Position numbers and translations under genes: made by a program. Of a DNA stretch of 64,000 bases, positions 11,401-27,000 are shown one piece after another (the stretch's first letter is position 1; each line of letters starts with the position of its first letter). This DNA comes from Schistosoma mansoni (Eukaryota > Platyhelminthes > Trematoda > Strigeidida > Schistosomatidae): the NCBI RefSeq assembly GCF_000237925.1, contig NC_031500.1, positions 14,657,753-14,721,752 of the forward strand, written 5' to 3'. The notes under the pieces were generated by a model. That model made no database searches and was not told the origin of the DNA. It saw nothing but the letters and a program-made list of their open reading frames with translations.

Positions 11401-14400
11401 AACCAGCTTCCAGCTGAAGAGGAAATTAGGAAAAGACGTTGGAAGTGGATAGGACATACATTAAGGAAATCACCAATGTGCATCACGACTCAATCCCTAA
11501 CTTGGAATCCGGAGGGGAAGCGGAAAAGAGGAAGACCAAGGAATACATTACGTCGGGAAATAGAAGCAGATATGAAAAGGATGAATAGCAATTGGAAAGA
11601 AATAGAAAGGAAGGCTCAGGACAGAGTTGGATGGAGAATGCTGGTGAGCGGCCTATGCTCCTCGACGAGGGGTAACAGGCGTAAGTAAGTAAGTTCTCTC
11701 CAGGTGTTGACGTCTTCATGATCCAGTCGATCACCAGGAGAAAAAGAAAGGGTGACGGTAGGCAACCTTGCCTAACACCGGTCTTTACTTCAAACGAGTT
11801 AGTGAGCTGTCCTCCATGCAAGATTTGGCAGTTTAGTCCATTATAGGAATTCCGTATGATATTGACTATCTTCTCAGGTACGCATTAGTGCCGAAGAAGC
11901 CTACATAATGTTGTCCTGTCCACGCTATCAAATGCTTTCTCGTATTCAATGAAGTTGATGTGGAGTGATGAATTCCATTCAATTGATTGTTTCACAATTA
12001 TCCATAGTGTTGCGATTTGGTCTTTACACGACCGATCCTTACAGAATCCAGCCTGTTGGTCTCAAAGTTGGGCGTCTACGGCGTCCTTCATTCTGTTTAA
12101 CAACACTCTGTTGAAGATTTTTCCTGATATTGAAAGAAGACTGATGCCTCTGGTTCATACATTATCATGAGACTTACTTAGCAGACTTTTTTGTTCATCA
12201 GTTAAAAAGGCAACAGAAAGGAATCATGAAACAATGAAGAATTGAGTTACTGTTGTGTAGGCTAGTGATACTATCCGAATGGAACAGTCTTAATGGCCGA
12301 TTATTTAGACTACTGAGCCACCACTCCATATGCACCATGGAAATAGAAAAAATGAGGTGAATCAGAATGAACTGTAAAAGAAAATTTCAAGGACAAAACA
12401 AGAGGTACACACAAAAGTAACTAGATATCTAGAATTCAAAGCAAAATAAGGCACAAGCATATTTCCACTATTGAAGTTCATATTATGAAGTGTTATTTGA
12501 TCTGTTTCATCGCAAACCTCATTCGAGAAATTCACAGTCGATAACTGCCTAAAACTCAGAGGTATTGTGGACTGCTACCATATATTGGTCGGGATATCCT
12601 TAACCTTCTACAATAGTCAACAAAACACTCTAGAGTGCAATGGTTTAATATTCATATAGAACATACCAAGAACTGTAGTGTTTCTGTTTAGGTTTTCTAG
12701 TATTTTGTATTGTAATAATTTGTAGGGTTCTAGCGATAACCCGTAAGTACCCACAATTTACAATGATAATTATTCAGTTCAAAGAAATTAAAAAAGAAGG
12801 CTTATTAAGATACTTACACAGCTGGAAAGTAGTTTTCTCAAACGTTTTAGCAGACTTCCTACATTAAGTTACCTTAGTTTTTGATACCAATCATTTCAAT
12901 TTATTAGTAAATACCCATGAAATTTTGTCAATATGTTATTTAACGTAGTTACACTTGATACTAGCCTTGTAATTTGTACAATCCAGTTTGTGTTTTAACT
13001 TTTCTTGTTTGCTTCAAGGGTGGAATGGGTGCAGCTTTACTGACAAAACCAGAAATTGTCAAAGAAGTAAGTTGATCATCGTTATCAGGTTAATGATGTC
13101 AAGAGTTTATCTACACCTAAAAAGTCTTTATCTTATAACGATTATATAGTATGTCATATATTAGTTTACGAAAACAACAAGGAAAACGAACTAATTTATA
13201 AACATATCACTTGCAAAGGTTGGGATTATTCCGTTGTTGATGTTATGCACTACAACTGATTGATATCTTTCGGCATATATGCATTCTGAGCAGATTGCCC
13301 TGATAGTACCATTAAGTCCAAAGTATGTTCATCCAAAGTCTAGCAACGTAGTCCAGAACCCACGTTTTACCCTATTCGGGACTCATCAGCTAGGTGTACT
13401 TGTACCCTAATTTTTACGTTCACTCTGAGACTTGAACGTAGTTGCTTCCATTCGAAACCCTCAAAGCATTATTCACTTAGCTACTAAATCCACGTAGCCA
13501 CTAGCTTGTGAAAAGGGTACAAAATTGGATTCCACTTGTAAGGAAGTGAAATTAGAGTAAATAAGGGGTTGGGGTTGAAACAGAAAGCCACTGGGTTCAG
13601 GTCTTGGTGTTAATATCAACATTGGGGTGCAGGCACATCCAGCTGATGAGTTTAAAATAGGACGAAAATCACCTCCTAAATCCCACTGCTAGCCACTATC
13701 AAAAGTTTGCTTGAAAATAAATAGGTTAAATTGAGGGAAAAGTTCCATTTTTCTTACTAGTAAGAGAGGTCATCGAATTCATAAGTTCTAAAACTTTATT
13801 TACTCCATTTTGGACAAATGATCGTCACATGCCAGTTAATGTAGAAAATTCTATAGACGTTCGCCATGTCAAATCCTTACAGTTATCAAAATTTGCAGAA
13901 ACAGTCTTTTCAAACACATTTCAGATTGTCCTTCATCACTATGTAGATATCCTGAGTTTTTTTCTTATATTGAAATACATCAATATAGTGATATTTTAGA
14001 TGATCGTAAGTTTTGGTAAAAAGTGACCTAATATTAGTTGGGATTAATAATTTTCAGTAGTAATTTATCCTTTTAGCTCAAAATCAATTTTAGTATGGTT
14101 AAGATATTTTATTTTTCAAACGTACTTAAATTACAAGCAAAGATGGATAGTGGCTAGCAGTGGAATCCAGGACGCGCGTTTCGTCTTATTTGGGACTCGT
14201 CAGCTGGATGTACCCGCATCTCAGAGTTGATGTTCACTCTGGGACCCGAACCCAGTACCCTCGCTTCAAACGCCATCGCGTTATCCACTCAGCTACTGGA
14301 TAACGCGANNNNNNNNNNNNNNNNNNNNNNNNNNNNNNNNNNNNNNNNNNNNNNNNNNNNNNNNNNNNNNNNNNNNNNNNNNNNNNNNNNNNNNNNNNNN

Positions 14401-17400
14401 NNNNNNNNNNNNNNNNNNNNNNNNNNNNNNNNNNNNNNNNNNNNNNNNNNNNNNNNNNNNNNNNNNNNNNNNNNNNNNNNNNNNNNNNNNNNNNNNNNNN
14501 NNNNNNNNACGCGCGTCCTGGATTCCACTGCTAGCCACCATCCATCTTTGCCTATAATGCTTGTGAATTAAGGCAATATCGAGGCAATACGCACATTATG
14601 CACATATGCCAATTACAGACTGACCAGTTGCAGTCCTAAGCATCAATGGGAAGATTCAAACAAACAATACTAAGTGTACTTAAATTACGTTTAGACTGTA
14701 TACGGATTAATTAGCATAGTAAATATAACTCTTTAATATTTGAATCAATTATTACTGAGTTCAAGTCTCACTATAAATATCTATGCTGAGATACAAATAT
14801 ATTCAACTGATTAGTCCTAAATTGAATGGAACACACTTTCTGGATTCCATTGTTAGCTATTGATACAAAGTCGAAGAATAACAGCACCCAATTCTATTAG
14901 TTCATGACGACTGTTCGTAAATCCATGGTTATATTCCAAACAGCGGTTACACCCATTATAGTTTATATATAAGTAGTATTTATATGGATTTTCATTTAGT
15001 TTGAAATGAGTTGAGTTTTTACGTAAATGAATAACCACGTAAAGGAGAGACAGAAAATAAAACTTGACACATATATTTCAAATGAACTCATTAAGAAATT
15101 TCTTCATTGAGTTAATTATTTTGTGACTTGATGGTGGACATATTCAAGTAAATCTTGAATACATTTGATTATTATCAGAAGGAGTTTTGTGATAATGATC
15201 ATGTGCTCACTAGTGACTGGCTCAATGAGGTATTTCTTGGAGTTCTAGTGAGAAGCAGTGACCAGTGGAGTTCAACCAGGTCTGTTGTGAGATAGTAACT
15301 CACTGAAAACAATGGTGAATGTGTCACTCAATTTCGTGTATCGGTTGAAGTTAGACATTAACACCGTTGGATGCCGGCCGGCTCAGTGGTTTAGAGGTTA
15401 AGACTGATAGATTCTGGGTTGGAATCTCGCGAGGCGAGATCGTGGACGCTCACTGTTGAGGAGTCCCACGATAGGACGAAACGGCCATCCAGTGCTTCCA
15501 GGTTTTCCTTGGTGGTCTAGCTTCAATTGACTCATGATGTCAACTCTATAACAGTTGATTATACTTATTTTCCTGAAGAAGTTCAGATGAGACTTTTAAG
15601 TTTAATGTATTAAAATTTATTTAATTACTATCGGGGTGATATTTCACAAATAGAATTTTATGTCTAATATAAGTAGTATTTCATCTTCCTCAATATTTAT
15701 CATTCTCTTTTTTGTGGGTAATTATATTCGTCACAGATTGATCTTATGTTTGATACTATTGAAAACCAAGGATAACTGAACAGTTGTTTTATTCTAGTGT
15801 CAGGACTTCTTAGCAGTGGACACCCACGAACCCACCAAGGATTAAAGTTGGAATTGGACCATTAGACGTCGGTTCAGAGTTGCCTGAATCGACCCTTGGT
15901 AGGATTATGAGTGCTCATTGTTGAGGATGAAATAGTTGCTCAATTCTTTCTTCTCTTCATTAGTATCCCAAACTTAAAAAGTCTGTGACGAATACTACCT
16001 ACAAGTCAAACTAATGTCCTAAGAGTCCTTTCAACTAAACACTCCTCATTATTTTTGTTTTTAGATTCTTACTACTTTGACTACAAATCTTCGAATCCCA
16101 GTTACTTGTAAAATAAGGATTTTGCCTGAAGTACGTGATGATGATGATAATATGTTATCATGCTATGCTTTAATTGAATAATTAAAATAGTTTATGACAG
16201 ATCTGTTTAAGTACTCACACAACTTTGAATTAAATTATAAATGGTAAAATTGGTAGACAGGTAGGTCGGTATGAATTCATTTATTGCAAGGATGCCCTTC
16301 ACCATTAGACTCACTTTGTATGATGATTTCTTCTTATGGGTTACTTTAAGAACTCGTAATTTCCTAGTTTAAATACTGCAGATGTATTATGATAAAAACA
16401 AATTTATTTTCTACTCAAATCCTTTTTCTTGACTTTATTGTGTTGATATTCACTGTCAGAACTTGAACCGTCAGTACAATAGTATGAATCGATAGCTTAG
16501 TGATTAAGGTGTTTAATTTTGAACTAATAAGTCTCATGATCAAATCCCGTTCCATCTGTTTCGGTTTGTCCGATCGAGTTATATAATTAGCTCTCTTTTT
16601 TCGGTTGATCTAAAAACTCTCTGATCTTCACTTTCATGGGGATCTTCATAAGAAATTTAGCTCTGGTTGATTGGCTTTTTGAGTATCTGATCTTTCTATT
16701 TCAAAACTGCTCAAAAGGATCTTAAGTATTAATTTTGAAATCACGAACCGATCAAAGTTAGACAACCGTCGAAAACCTGAAAGCACTAGACTGCCGTTTC
16801 ACCCAGGTTTTCAACGGTTGTCTAATTTTGGCCAAATTGTGATTTTAATGCGATGTAACATTTTCTAAAACCTCATACTGACAATATTAATTTTTTCTAT
16901 GTTCGTATTACTTTTTGAAGATTCTCATATTTCGCTAGTACGTCTTATCCACTTTTGCTTTTCTACTTCTACCGTTTACATTACGCTTCCTTGTCTCTTT
17001 AGTATTCCCCCACTAGTGCATTGTGGAAGCGAATGTTAGAAGTCACAAATATACATTTAGTTGATTCCAAATATTCGAGACTACGCTTTATGGTGACGAT
17101 TGAATTGAATTCTGATTTCCATGTTCCTTCCGTTTCTTGATAGCTTAGGTTTTATTGAGTCGAGGGCCATTTGAAACTTCTGATTAATCATAATTTCTTA
17201 TGTAGACCATTGATTCAGTGGTAATTGATTTGCCCGGTGGGAATAACAAAAAAACTCATCTGACTTTCCAATTACCGTTTTTCCTCTTAAATCTATTCAT
17301 TAGCTTTTCAACTTAACCGTTTAACTGAAAATTGGCGGTATATTTAGCTGAGTGTGTTTGTTGTAGTGCCATGCTTCGTTAATCGTTCACCTCGATAACC

Positions 17401-20400
17401 GTTATAATACAAATCTTAACGGTGCGTAAAATCAGAAGGCAAAGAGAAGCGGCAACTACAGTTTTATTAACAAATGACGCAGGCCAGAAGGCTATAAGCG
17501 CATGAGCAAATATCAGCGAGCGAAGCATAAATGACACTCAGTGGAGATGGTGGGTAAGCCAACTCGCTTTAATCAAGCGTTAATCAATATTTATAGTCAG
17601 ATAAGAATAAGTTACAGACATATGATGAATAGGATAGGAAATGAACACATATATGCTCATATGAAAACAGTCAGGGTTGATAAGTGAATAATTAACAACA
17701 ATAATTAACAAAACATGGCTCAAGATGGATAGGTAAATCGGCTTGTCCAGAAGCTAGAATAAGGTATATGGACTCTTAACATATCAATCGACACTACGCT
17801 GTCTTCAATCACTGATGTTTCAGAATTAAGATAATTAAATTATTTATTAAAACAAATAGAGAATTCAAGCATCCAATGAATACGAAATAGTATGAATTAC
17901 ATGTTTGTTTGTTTTAAATATTATAGTTAGAAAAAACAATTGCTTTGGCTAAACTAATTGAATCGACTGGTGTTGCAGCGATCACAGTACATGGTAGAAC
18001 AATCAATGAACGTCCAGTGCATCGGAATCGTAATGAAGTTATTCAAACAATAGCTAATTCAGTAGGTATACCTGTATTGGCAAAGTAAGCAGATAGATAA
18101 TAGTATGAATAAATTTTGAGTTATATATTATGTATTCTTGTTTGTATCATGATTATAACTTTTCAGTATTCGATCCTTGGAGTATGAAGTCAAGTACGGT
18201 TTTAAAAAAGTTGTCAAATGGCCTTTATTGAGGAAAATTGTGGTACTAAATTGAATTTCTACTAATGAGATGTTATCAGTTCATCACTCATTATCTTTGA
18301 GTTGGTTAATCAATCAGGCGTAATCAACAAAGTAGAACTCGGCATGATTATGTGTCAGTTTAAATGGCCATACTTCACATCTGAACTGCGAGATAGAACA
18401 TTAGTAATCGATGGAGTGAAGAGGGAGTGGAAATCTAAACTTGAGAAATGCAGTTCAGAATTGCCAAGTTAGTTTGGAGAGTGGAATGTTAGAAATGACA
18501 AAACTGTAATCCTACGGGAACTGATTCTGAGGACTAGGCAAATATAATACTGGTTACTACTCAATAATTAACCAATTGCAAATATTTCAGTCCTTCAAGA
18601 GGTCTGTTACGATGCAAATAGCTCAGCGGTAACGCCTCAGGCTGTGCAGTTGAATGACTTGGGTCTGAATACCACAGAGGACATCAGTTCCCTCACGAAT
18701 TCACCCACCTCTTGTTGACGAGTGCTAAATAACACAAAATCTAGGTCTTGATACGGGTTTTCGTATCGACTCTCCAACCACCCAACATCTCAACAGTCAG
18801 TTGTAAGTAGCTTGATTAAAACTGTGCACACCATGCAGCCATTATTTTCACCCCTGTCAAAGACCCATTCTCTTATTGATTAAAATATAATGGAGATTTC
18901 TAAACGATTATGTATTTACACATATACCGATTTCGCTCGATCAATTTTTAGTAAAAATGAATGATATATATTGCAGTCAAGGCTAAGACTTTCCCTTCTG
19001 GCTTACTGGATCTAGAAAGAGGATCAACATAGAAGAAGCCACATATATTCATTGTTCACGCTAGTAGATGGTAGAATTACTAATTTTCACTGTTAAGATA
19101 TATCAGATAAGTTGGCATAAAAATAAAGGTAACAATGCAATAATCGAAGCTGTTCACGCTAATTAGATGGTCATTCAATTATGCGCAACATAGAACCTAA
19201 CACATGCTCATCAGTTCAACTCGCCATACCACACTATCACAGAGAGATAAAACTATCAAGACAAACATCAAAGTAGTAGAAGCAGTAACAATACCAGTGG
19301 TAGTAGAGAAGGTCAGACATAAATTATATGATTTGAGAAGAAAGGTTGAGTTTGCACAACAAAAAGTTTAAGTATTTAAGAACAAAGAGTGAATGAAGCC
19401 ACACCTTTGTGACTGATTCTGAACCGTGCTTTCCAACATCTCCAACCCCCGATCACAACAACTGCGCAAACCTCGACTAGGTAATCTTCACTTGCCAACG
19501 CAGCTCACTTCAGTTGTTAACGACTTCATAAATTAATACCAGTCATTGGTTTGGGTGCTCATATCTCTCTTTTGATCTACTCCTACGTCAGGCAACATCA
19601 CGCATAGAGGTGGACAGTAGTATGGCATACGTAATACACGCCCCGACTATCCCTATCAATTGGGACATACTACCTCATCAACTGATTTGCAATCTTTCCG
19701 TATTACTGTATGCCTAAACTCAACATTGCTCATTTGATCTTTCCATGAAACATGAGTAATGATTCAGAGATACCTATAATGAAAAACGTAAAGCCTGCAC
19801 ATGTCTTCTACTTCCATACATCATTTTTCTTTGTAACAATACAATGCTAGTTTAATAGAATAGGTATAAACCTTTTTCGCAATGATTATTTATTTATTTA
19901 TTTATACACATAAATATTGTTACAAACGGGTACCAGATACATATGCGCCCCACAAATCAAATGAGATTTGTGTGAGGGCTGTGGTACTGCTCAGGTGCTC
20001 AAACTGAAGCAGGTGGTTTTCTTAGGGGGCCACACCCGGAGCCTTTGACCTAAAGATCTGATCCACAAGGCAGTGGAGCATCGCGAGGAGATGCAGTCCC
20101 ATGGTAGCCGGTGACCAACAATTGGTTCATACGCCATTTGTTCCTTCAGGATACCGGAGTCCATGTGCACCATTGGTTTGGAATCATGGTTTTCCAACTC
20201 CCCTAGGTGGAATTTTCGTGTCTACCAATCCGGTTAAAGCGCCGGACATTCGCTTTTCGTTCTCTCAATTTCGTAAACAACAGTGATGCCACGAGAAGGC
20301 AGTGAGTAGGACTTCCCTGACAGAGGCTATATATTCGCGTGGCCATGTGAGAGTATTTCGAGAGGGAGATCGGACTCTCCCCACTCTCGGCCATACCAGG

Positions 20401-21030
20401 GCAATGATTAACTGACTAATAATCTGTTATGCTACTCTCTGGGGATAATTAGCTATTTACATATTTATTATGTGTTAACATTGCTTTTTCTGCTTGTTTG
20501 AATAAAATTATCTTCTATTATGTATTTATCTTTCATTTCTATTTTGTTTATCTTCATTTAAGTGGTGGTTCTCATGATATAATTCGAAATCATGAAGATA
20601 TTGAATATTTTCGACAATTGACTAGTGCAGCTGGTGTTGTTATAGCTAGAGCTGCTATGTCGAATCCTGCCATATTCAAATCATTTCAAGTTGATGAACC
20701 ATTGCCTAAACTTGAGGAAATTATTTGTAGATATTTAACTTTGGTAAGTAGTGTTTCATTTTTTGTATGTGGTTTTTTGTTGTTTCTTAACAGTATTGAA
20801 TAGGCTTGTTCTCATGTTGTGTTAACCTGGCATATACATAGATCTTTCATGATGTTTTTTGTTTGATGCAATATGTTGAGAATATCCTTCTCATCACTAG
20901 TATACCGATGAAGTTGGTCAGTCAACCATCCATCAGATGATGTGCTCACGAGATTGGCCAAGATAAAAATTCCATTTCTAGGGGATATGATGCATGCGAT
21001 TGGAAAAGTGTTGCTCAAATTTCCATGGGA

Positions 21031-21075
<45 letters not shown>

Positions 21076-24000
21076 CTGAGTGCACGGTTATTCCTCTATT
21101 CGGTTAGCCAATGGAAGCTTTCTTTTCACTTTCGGTCTCTTCACTCGTGTATCTAGTTGGGCTCATGTATGGGAAGCTTGCGTATCAATATCAGAATCAG
21201 ACACCACACAACAGGTTTCCAATGGTGGTCTAACAGTGACTCATTCATTATCTCAATCAAAACTCAACAATCTCCACAACCCTACACTGATAATTATCAT
21301 GCGCTCACTAGTGACTAGCTGCGAGAGTTAATTTTTAGAGTTCTGATGAGAACCTGTAACCAGTGGAGTTCAACTGTGTCGAGTGTAAACCAGTTACCCA
21401 CCGAAGACAATGGATAACAGTCTCACAATATCGTGAATTGGTTGAAGTTAGACATTAACACTGTTGGATGCTGGCTCAATGGTCTAGAGGCTGAGTGTTT
21501 GCACGCGAGGCCCATGATCCTCGGTTCGAGTCCCACATGCGGGATCGTGGGTTCGCACTGCTGAGGAGTTCCATACTAGGACAAAACGGCCGTCCAATGC
21601 TTCGAGGCTTTCAGTGATGGTCTAGTTTTGATTACCTCATGAATTCAACTGTGAAAATTGTTAAAAATAAAAATAATGATATACTTGTCATCTCTTTTTC
21701 TGTATTATTTGTATATACACATGTGTATAATATCTCTTTACATGGTTAACTAACATTTAATTCATCTTCTATGCTGTTTGTATATTTTGATATTTTTAGT
21801 CGGTTCGTTATGATCATCATATAGCTGGTGCAAAATATTGTGTTTTACGGATGTTACACAATTTCGGTGGTACACCTATATATGAAGATGTATTAGCCGC
21901 TAATGAACTACGTGATCTATGGTATTTGTAGTTTGATTTCAGTTCAAATTTATTGTCTATCTACATATATGTTTATTACAACTCATAATTGGATAGATTT
22001 TTTAAATATTTGTACTTAATATACACGGAAGTATACACTGATGGCCTCATCAGAACTCGAATCCAAAACCTTTATGCCTCATGAAGGGTGCATCACATTT
22101 TTAAACCAAGAAATCGTAATCTAATGGTTTACATTTCCAGCATCATTCAATTTGCAATAAGGTACAACACATTCACTCAAATGAAACCAATCTTTAGAAA
22201 CTTGTCAACTACATATTTGGAAATTATCAGTAAAATTTTAAATTATGGTATTTGGATATGTCTAATGAATGCCTCTCTCAATCTGTTATTCTAATCAAAC
22301 TAGTAAACAGAGTGAAAAAACTCCCATAGTGATCAATCAAGTCAAATATTAACACTTATCCATAAACTCATTAGCTCGACTTTTTCATTATCTAGGTGTA
22401 TAATGCTAACTTCCAAGTTGTGGGATACATTTACCACTCAATAACTAAATACATACCGATCTCTATGTAATCGTCTTTAAGACACACTTTGTGTGTGTGT
22501 GAAGGTGAATGATGCGTATTGTCTCTACTTATACCACTAACCTGATAAGTAGTATGTTTTCAAATAAGTAATATGTGTCACTCAGATTCTCAATTTCTGT
22601 GTAAAGACCAGTTAAAATAACAGACGGTCTGATGAGTTCTATTTGCACATATAACTATTTTGATTTGTAATTCATGTGTGATTATGACCGTAGCATCTAA
22701 CAACATACTGACCTCATTAAGTATATAACTAAACTATTTTTGTTACCAAAAGTGAATAATTCTGTTTACTTAATATTGTTTGTTTGAATCTTCCTATTGA
22801 TGCTTAGGACTGCAACTAGTCAGTATCCAATTGGCATATGTGCATACTGTGCGTATCGCCTCGATATATCCTTAATTCACAAGCATTGTAAGCAAAGATA
22901 GGTAGTGGCTAGCAGTGGAATCCAGGACACGCGTTTCGTCCTATTCGGGACTCGTCAGCTGGATGTACCTGTATCCTAGGGTTGATGTGTGATTCAAACA
23001 ACCAACAGAATTAATTCATTTCAGTTCTATATTTTTCCTTGTTTTTTTATTTACCCCTACGAGTTTCTTTGTATCAGAGATATTTATAGTGGATGAAAAT
23101 CTTTACTCAAAGGAAGTTCTATTATAAATCTTGCAAATTTACAAATAATTAATGTTACATTGACTGTGACCTATGGTAATTTTGAATAACAAACTATTGA
23201 AGGATTCTTGTAGTATGAAGTTGGATCCATGCAAACTAAGTAAATCGAACGAATAATGCACTACAATATTTCAACGTTAGTAGTCTTTCACACTATGATG
23301 GTAACAGACATGACCTTGAAGTGTAGAATTACCGAAATAAGAACTAGGACAACTTATCAGACTACAACGAAAGTTAGCGGAGACGTTTGAATAGGAAGAA
23401 AAAAATCGCGATCCTCCTGACATGTCAGAACAACCATTTGAATTATTCCTAGCAATTTATTTATCAATCGTTCATCTAGTACATTTCTTTTTCCAACATT
23501 ATCAATCTACATGATTTCAGTGTTAAGCTTAAAATAATTTACTTATCTTAAGCAGTGGTTAGAGACTTTGAATAACCATGGCTCAAAACCGTTTGCAGTA
23601 GCGCAGGTGTGTCCACTCTTTATCTCCTCTAAAATTCTGAAATTTTGGATTCCCTATGACGTTTTTTTTGTGTTTTCGACTAGTATCTTCGACGCCTAGT
23701 TTTTTCTATCATCACTAATACTGTGAATACCTCCATCATTCTTGGATTTGACCTGACAATTTTATTTCCCTATACCAATAGGGTATGGTAACTTGAACCA
23801 ATGTACATACGAACTAGGTTCTACGTTGAGGCAGATTGAATAATTTTTCGAAAATTGTTGTATATACTTTATTCCTTTTTATTTCTTTTCTTAATAAATC
23901 AAATACTTATTATTACTATTGTATTCATCTAGTGCCATTTGGAATATGTTAGATGTTTACGATCATGAAATGTCTAAACGATTAGAACGTTTAAAAAATC

Positions 24001-27000
24001 ATCATCATCATCAATTTACATTAAACAATTCAACAATTAATTGTAATCAAGAAATAATTTCATCTCCTTCAATATCAATTTCTTCTGATACTATCCTAAT
24101 TCCAGAGAAACGATCTCGTGTTGAAGAACTTTCATCAAATACTACAATAGTATTAGTAAATAATGATAATGATATAACTGGGGTAAAAATAAATAATTTA
24201 GAAGAAATTGTACTCTCTATACCATATGAACGTAGATTTTGGCCTGATCATGGAACTAGTCCAAAACAAATACTTCGTGAACATTGTAAATTATTAAAAT
24301 GGGATTCACCTAAATATGAAACTGTAAGTTTTATTGTCTAAGGTATATATTTTAAAATTTTAATTCATTATGATTATTTATTTATCTTTACAATCTGAAT
24401 TTTCAGAAATTACTCACTGTAGTCGATTTAATAAATATATGAACTATGAACAAAGGTGGATAGTGGCTAACAGTGGAATCCAGGACGCGCGTTTCGTCCT
24501 GTCTGGGACTCGTCAGCTGGATTCCACTGCTAGCCACTATCCATGTTTGCTTATAATGCTTTTGAATTAGGGCCATATCGAGGTAATACGCACAGTATGC
24601 ACATCAGTAATTATTTAGACAAGTAGTCTGTAGCCGAAAAGTACTGAAGATCATATACACTTTCAACGTTTTCATCAATACTGGAGATCAATATTCATTT
24701 TGGTATTGGATCATCCTTGCAATCTTGACAGTTTGTGCGAAGTTTCACCAGAAACCTTAGTTACTTAGTTTGTATGCTTTTGGAGTAGAGTTTGTAAATG
24801 ATAAAAATGAAACATTTTGATATTATGACATTAGGATATTATCCTATTTTAATGCTCTCAAAATGAGCAAGTATACTGAGTATAGTAGTGATTTCTCTCT
24901 TTTTCACTTTAGTCTCTGTTATATTACCCATATCAGATACCTTATTAATTATTAAAGCTATCATTTACACGTAAAGTATTAAACCAAGCTAATCCAATGA
25001 GTTTTCAAGTCAAGATGATGATACACTAAAAGGAAATAAATCTTCTTGCTGTCTTAGCCCTCTGATTGGACACTAAGTAATAGATAGAACGAGCCCCACA
25101 AACTACAAAGAGTTAAGATTCATGGTCATTTGTGTTATTAGTTAAAGAGAAGGTCGTTGTTCTGATTAACGTGAGCGAACTCATAATTAGCGGGTTCTAT
25201 TATCAAGTGACCCGGTTAAGTGAACAATAGAGAAGTCTGAATTCATAACGACCTGTTAAATAATGAGTTTATAGGTATTTGTGCCAAGGTTGGACTTGAC
25301 AGTTACATATAAATTGAGCACCGGATAGAAAATTAATAATAAGATTTATTCACTTTGAAGAAGTGGCTTACACAAAGTCACGAAACGTCAAAAATATAAT
25401 TTTCTACTCATTGGGACATAACAAAAAATATATTTATTGCTGACTTATTAAATAGGAAGGAATTATTAACACATTAAAATAACGATCTAAAAATCAACGG
25501 GTCACCACGAACTTCTTCCCTTCATGTCACAATCACACAAATTACCTTCAAACAAATTCATACCTGTACACTTTAATAATGTTGGTGATTAGTCTGTGCT
25601 AATGACTCTGTTACCTTACCATTAGTAACCAGACATGCTTTTAGTTATTTCCTAAGTGATAAAACCTTGTTTTCACCGATTCAAACTCATCACATAATAT
25701 ACTGCGCAATACTCACTAGTGTTGGACACGGTTGGAAGAAAGTTAGGGATGGTAAAACTAAAACGTGGCATCAGTCCGTAAAGTCACTAATTTCTCGTCT
25801 GAGCCATGTTGGTAGATACAGACCACTTGGTTGGTGTCTGCGCGACTATCGTAACCAGTGGTTTGAGACTCTGGGTGGCATGTCTCAGGATCGATCACAA
25901 TGGCGTAGGTGTATACACTCTTTGTCTTCCCCTAAACCGTGAGATTAAAACTACTCTATGCTTTTCTTTCTACGAACTAATTCATTCTCCCCGTATCGTA
26001 TCCTCATACGCAATCTTTACTTTATATATCACTACCACTGAAGTAACTACTTTATGAATTTAGTGTTCATCTTGTTGTGTCAATGAGGTGTGACAACTTG
26101 AACCAAAGCATGTATATGCATGGTCCTGCCTTGTAGCTGACTGACTAGGAGTATTAACAATAAAATAAAATACATTTTTACACATAAACCACTTTATACC
26201 CAATGAAATTAACTCTACATTAGATTTACATCGAATTACATTACCACAAATATTAGTCATTTGGAGGATGCGAGAAGTCGTACCGTTCTTATAAAATTAT
26301 TGTATATTCAAATAATCCATAAAATCATCTGTTGTATTGTCATTCCAATTGTGTGTGTATATCTCTGGAAAAATTGTAGATTGAAGATCGTGACAAAAGA
26401 TCATTTTTCAGTACTGTTCTAGTGGATGGTAGACGCTATCGAAATACCAGCGCGTAAGTTGTGTGTAGTCATTACTATGTATGATTTTTTTGTTAACCAT
26501 ATTTCACTTGTAGATCTCTTTGCTTTAAATGACCTAATGAAGTTGCGTAATCACGTAATAGTTTATCTGTAAAATTATTATTATTTATTTATTTAAACCT
26601 ATAAATATTGATACGCGGGAGCACCAGTTACATATGCGCCGCCCAAATCTCCTTTGATTTGTGTGAGGGCTTGGATACTACCCAGGTGCCCAAACTGAAG
26701 CAGGTAGTTTTCTTAGGGGGCCACCCCCGGAGCCTTTGACCTAAAGGTCTAATCCACAAGGCAGTGGACTTTCCGTGTCCACCAACCCGGTTAGAGCGCC
26801 GGACATTCGCTTTTCGTTCTCTCAATTTGTAAACAACACCCCTGGTGTGAGAAGGAAGTGAGTATGACTTCCCTGGCAGATGCTATATACGCGTGGCCAT
26901 GTGAGAGCATTAGGAGAGGGAGAGTGGACTCTCCCCACTCTCGGCCGTACCAGGGCATGTGGGGGCAACTGTAAAATGGTAAACCATTACATTTTTGATT

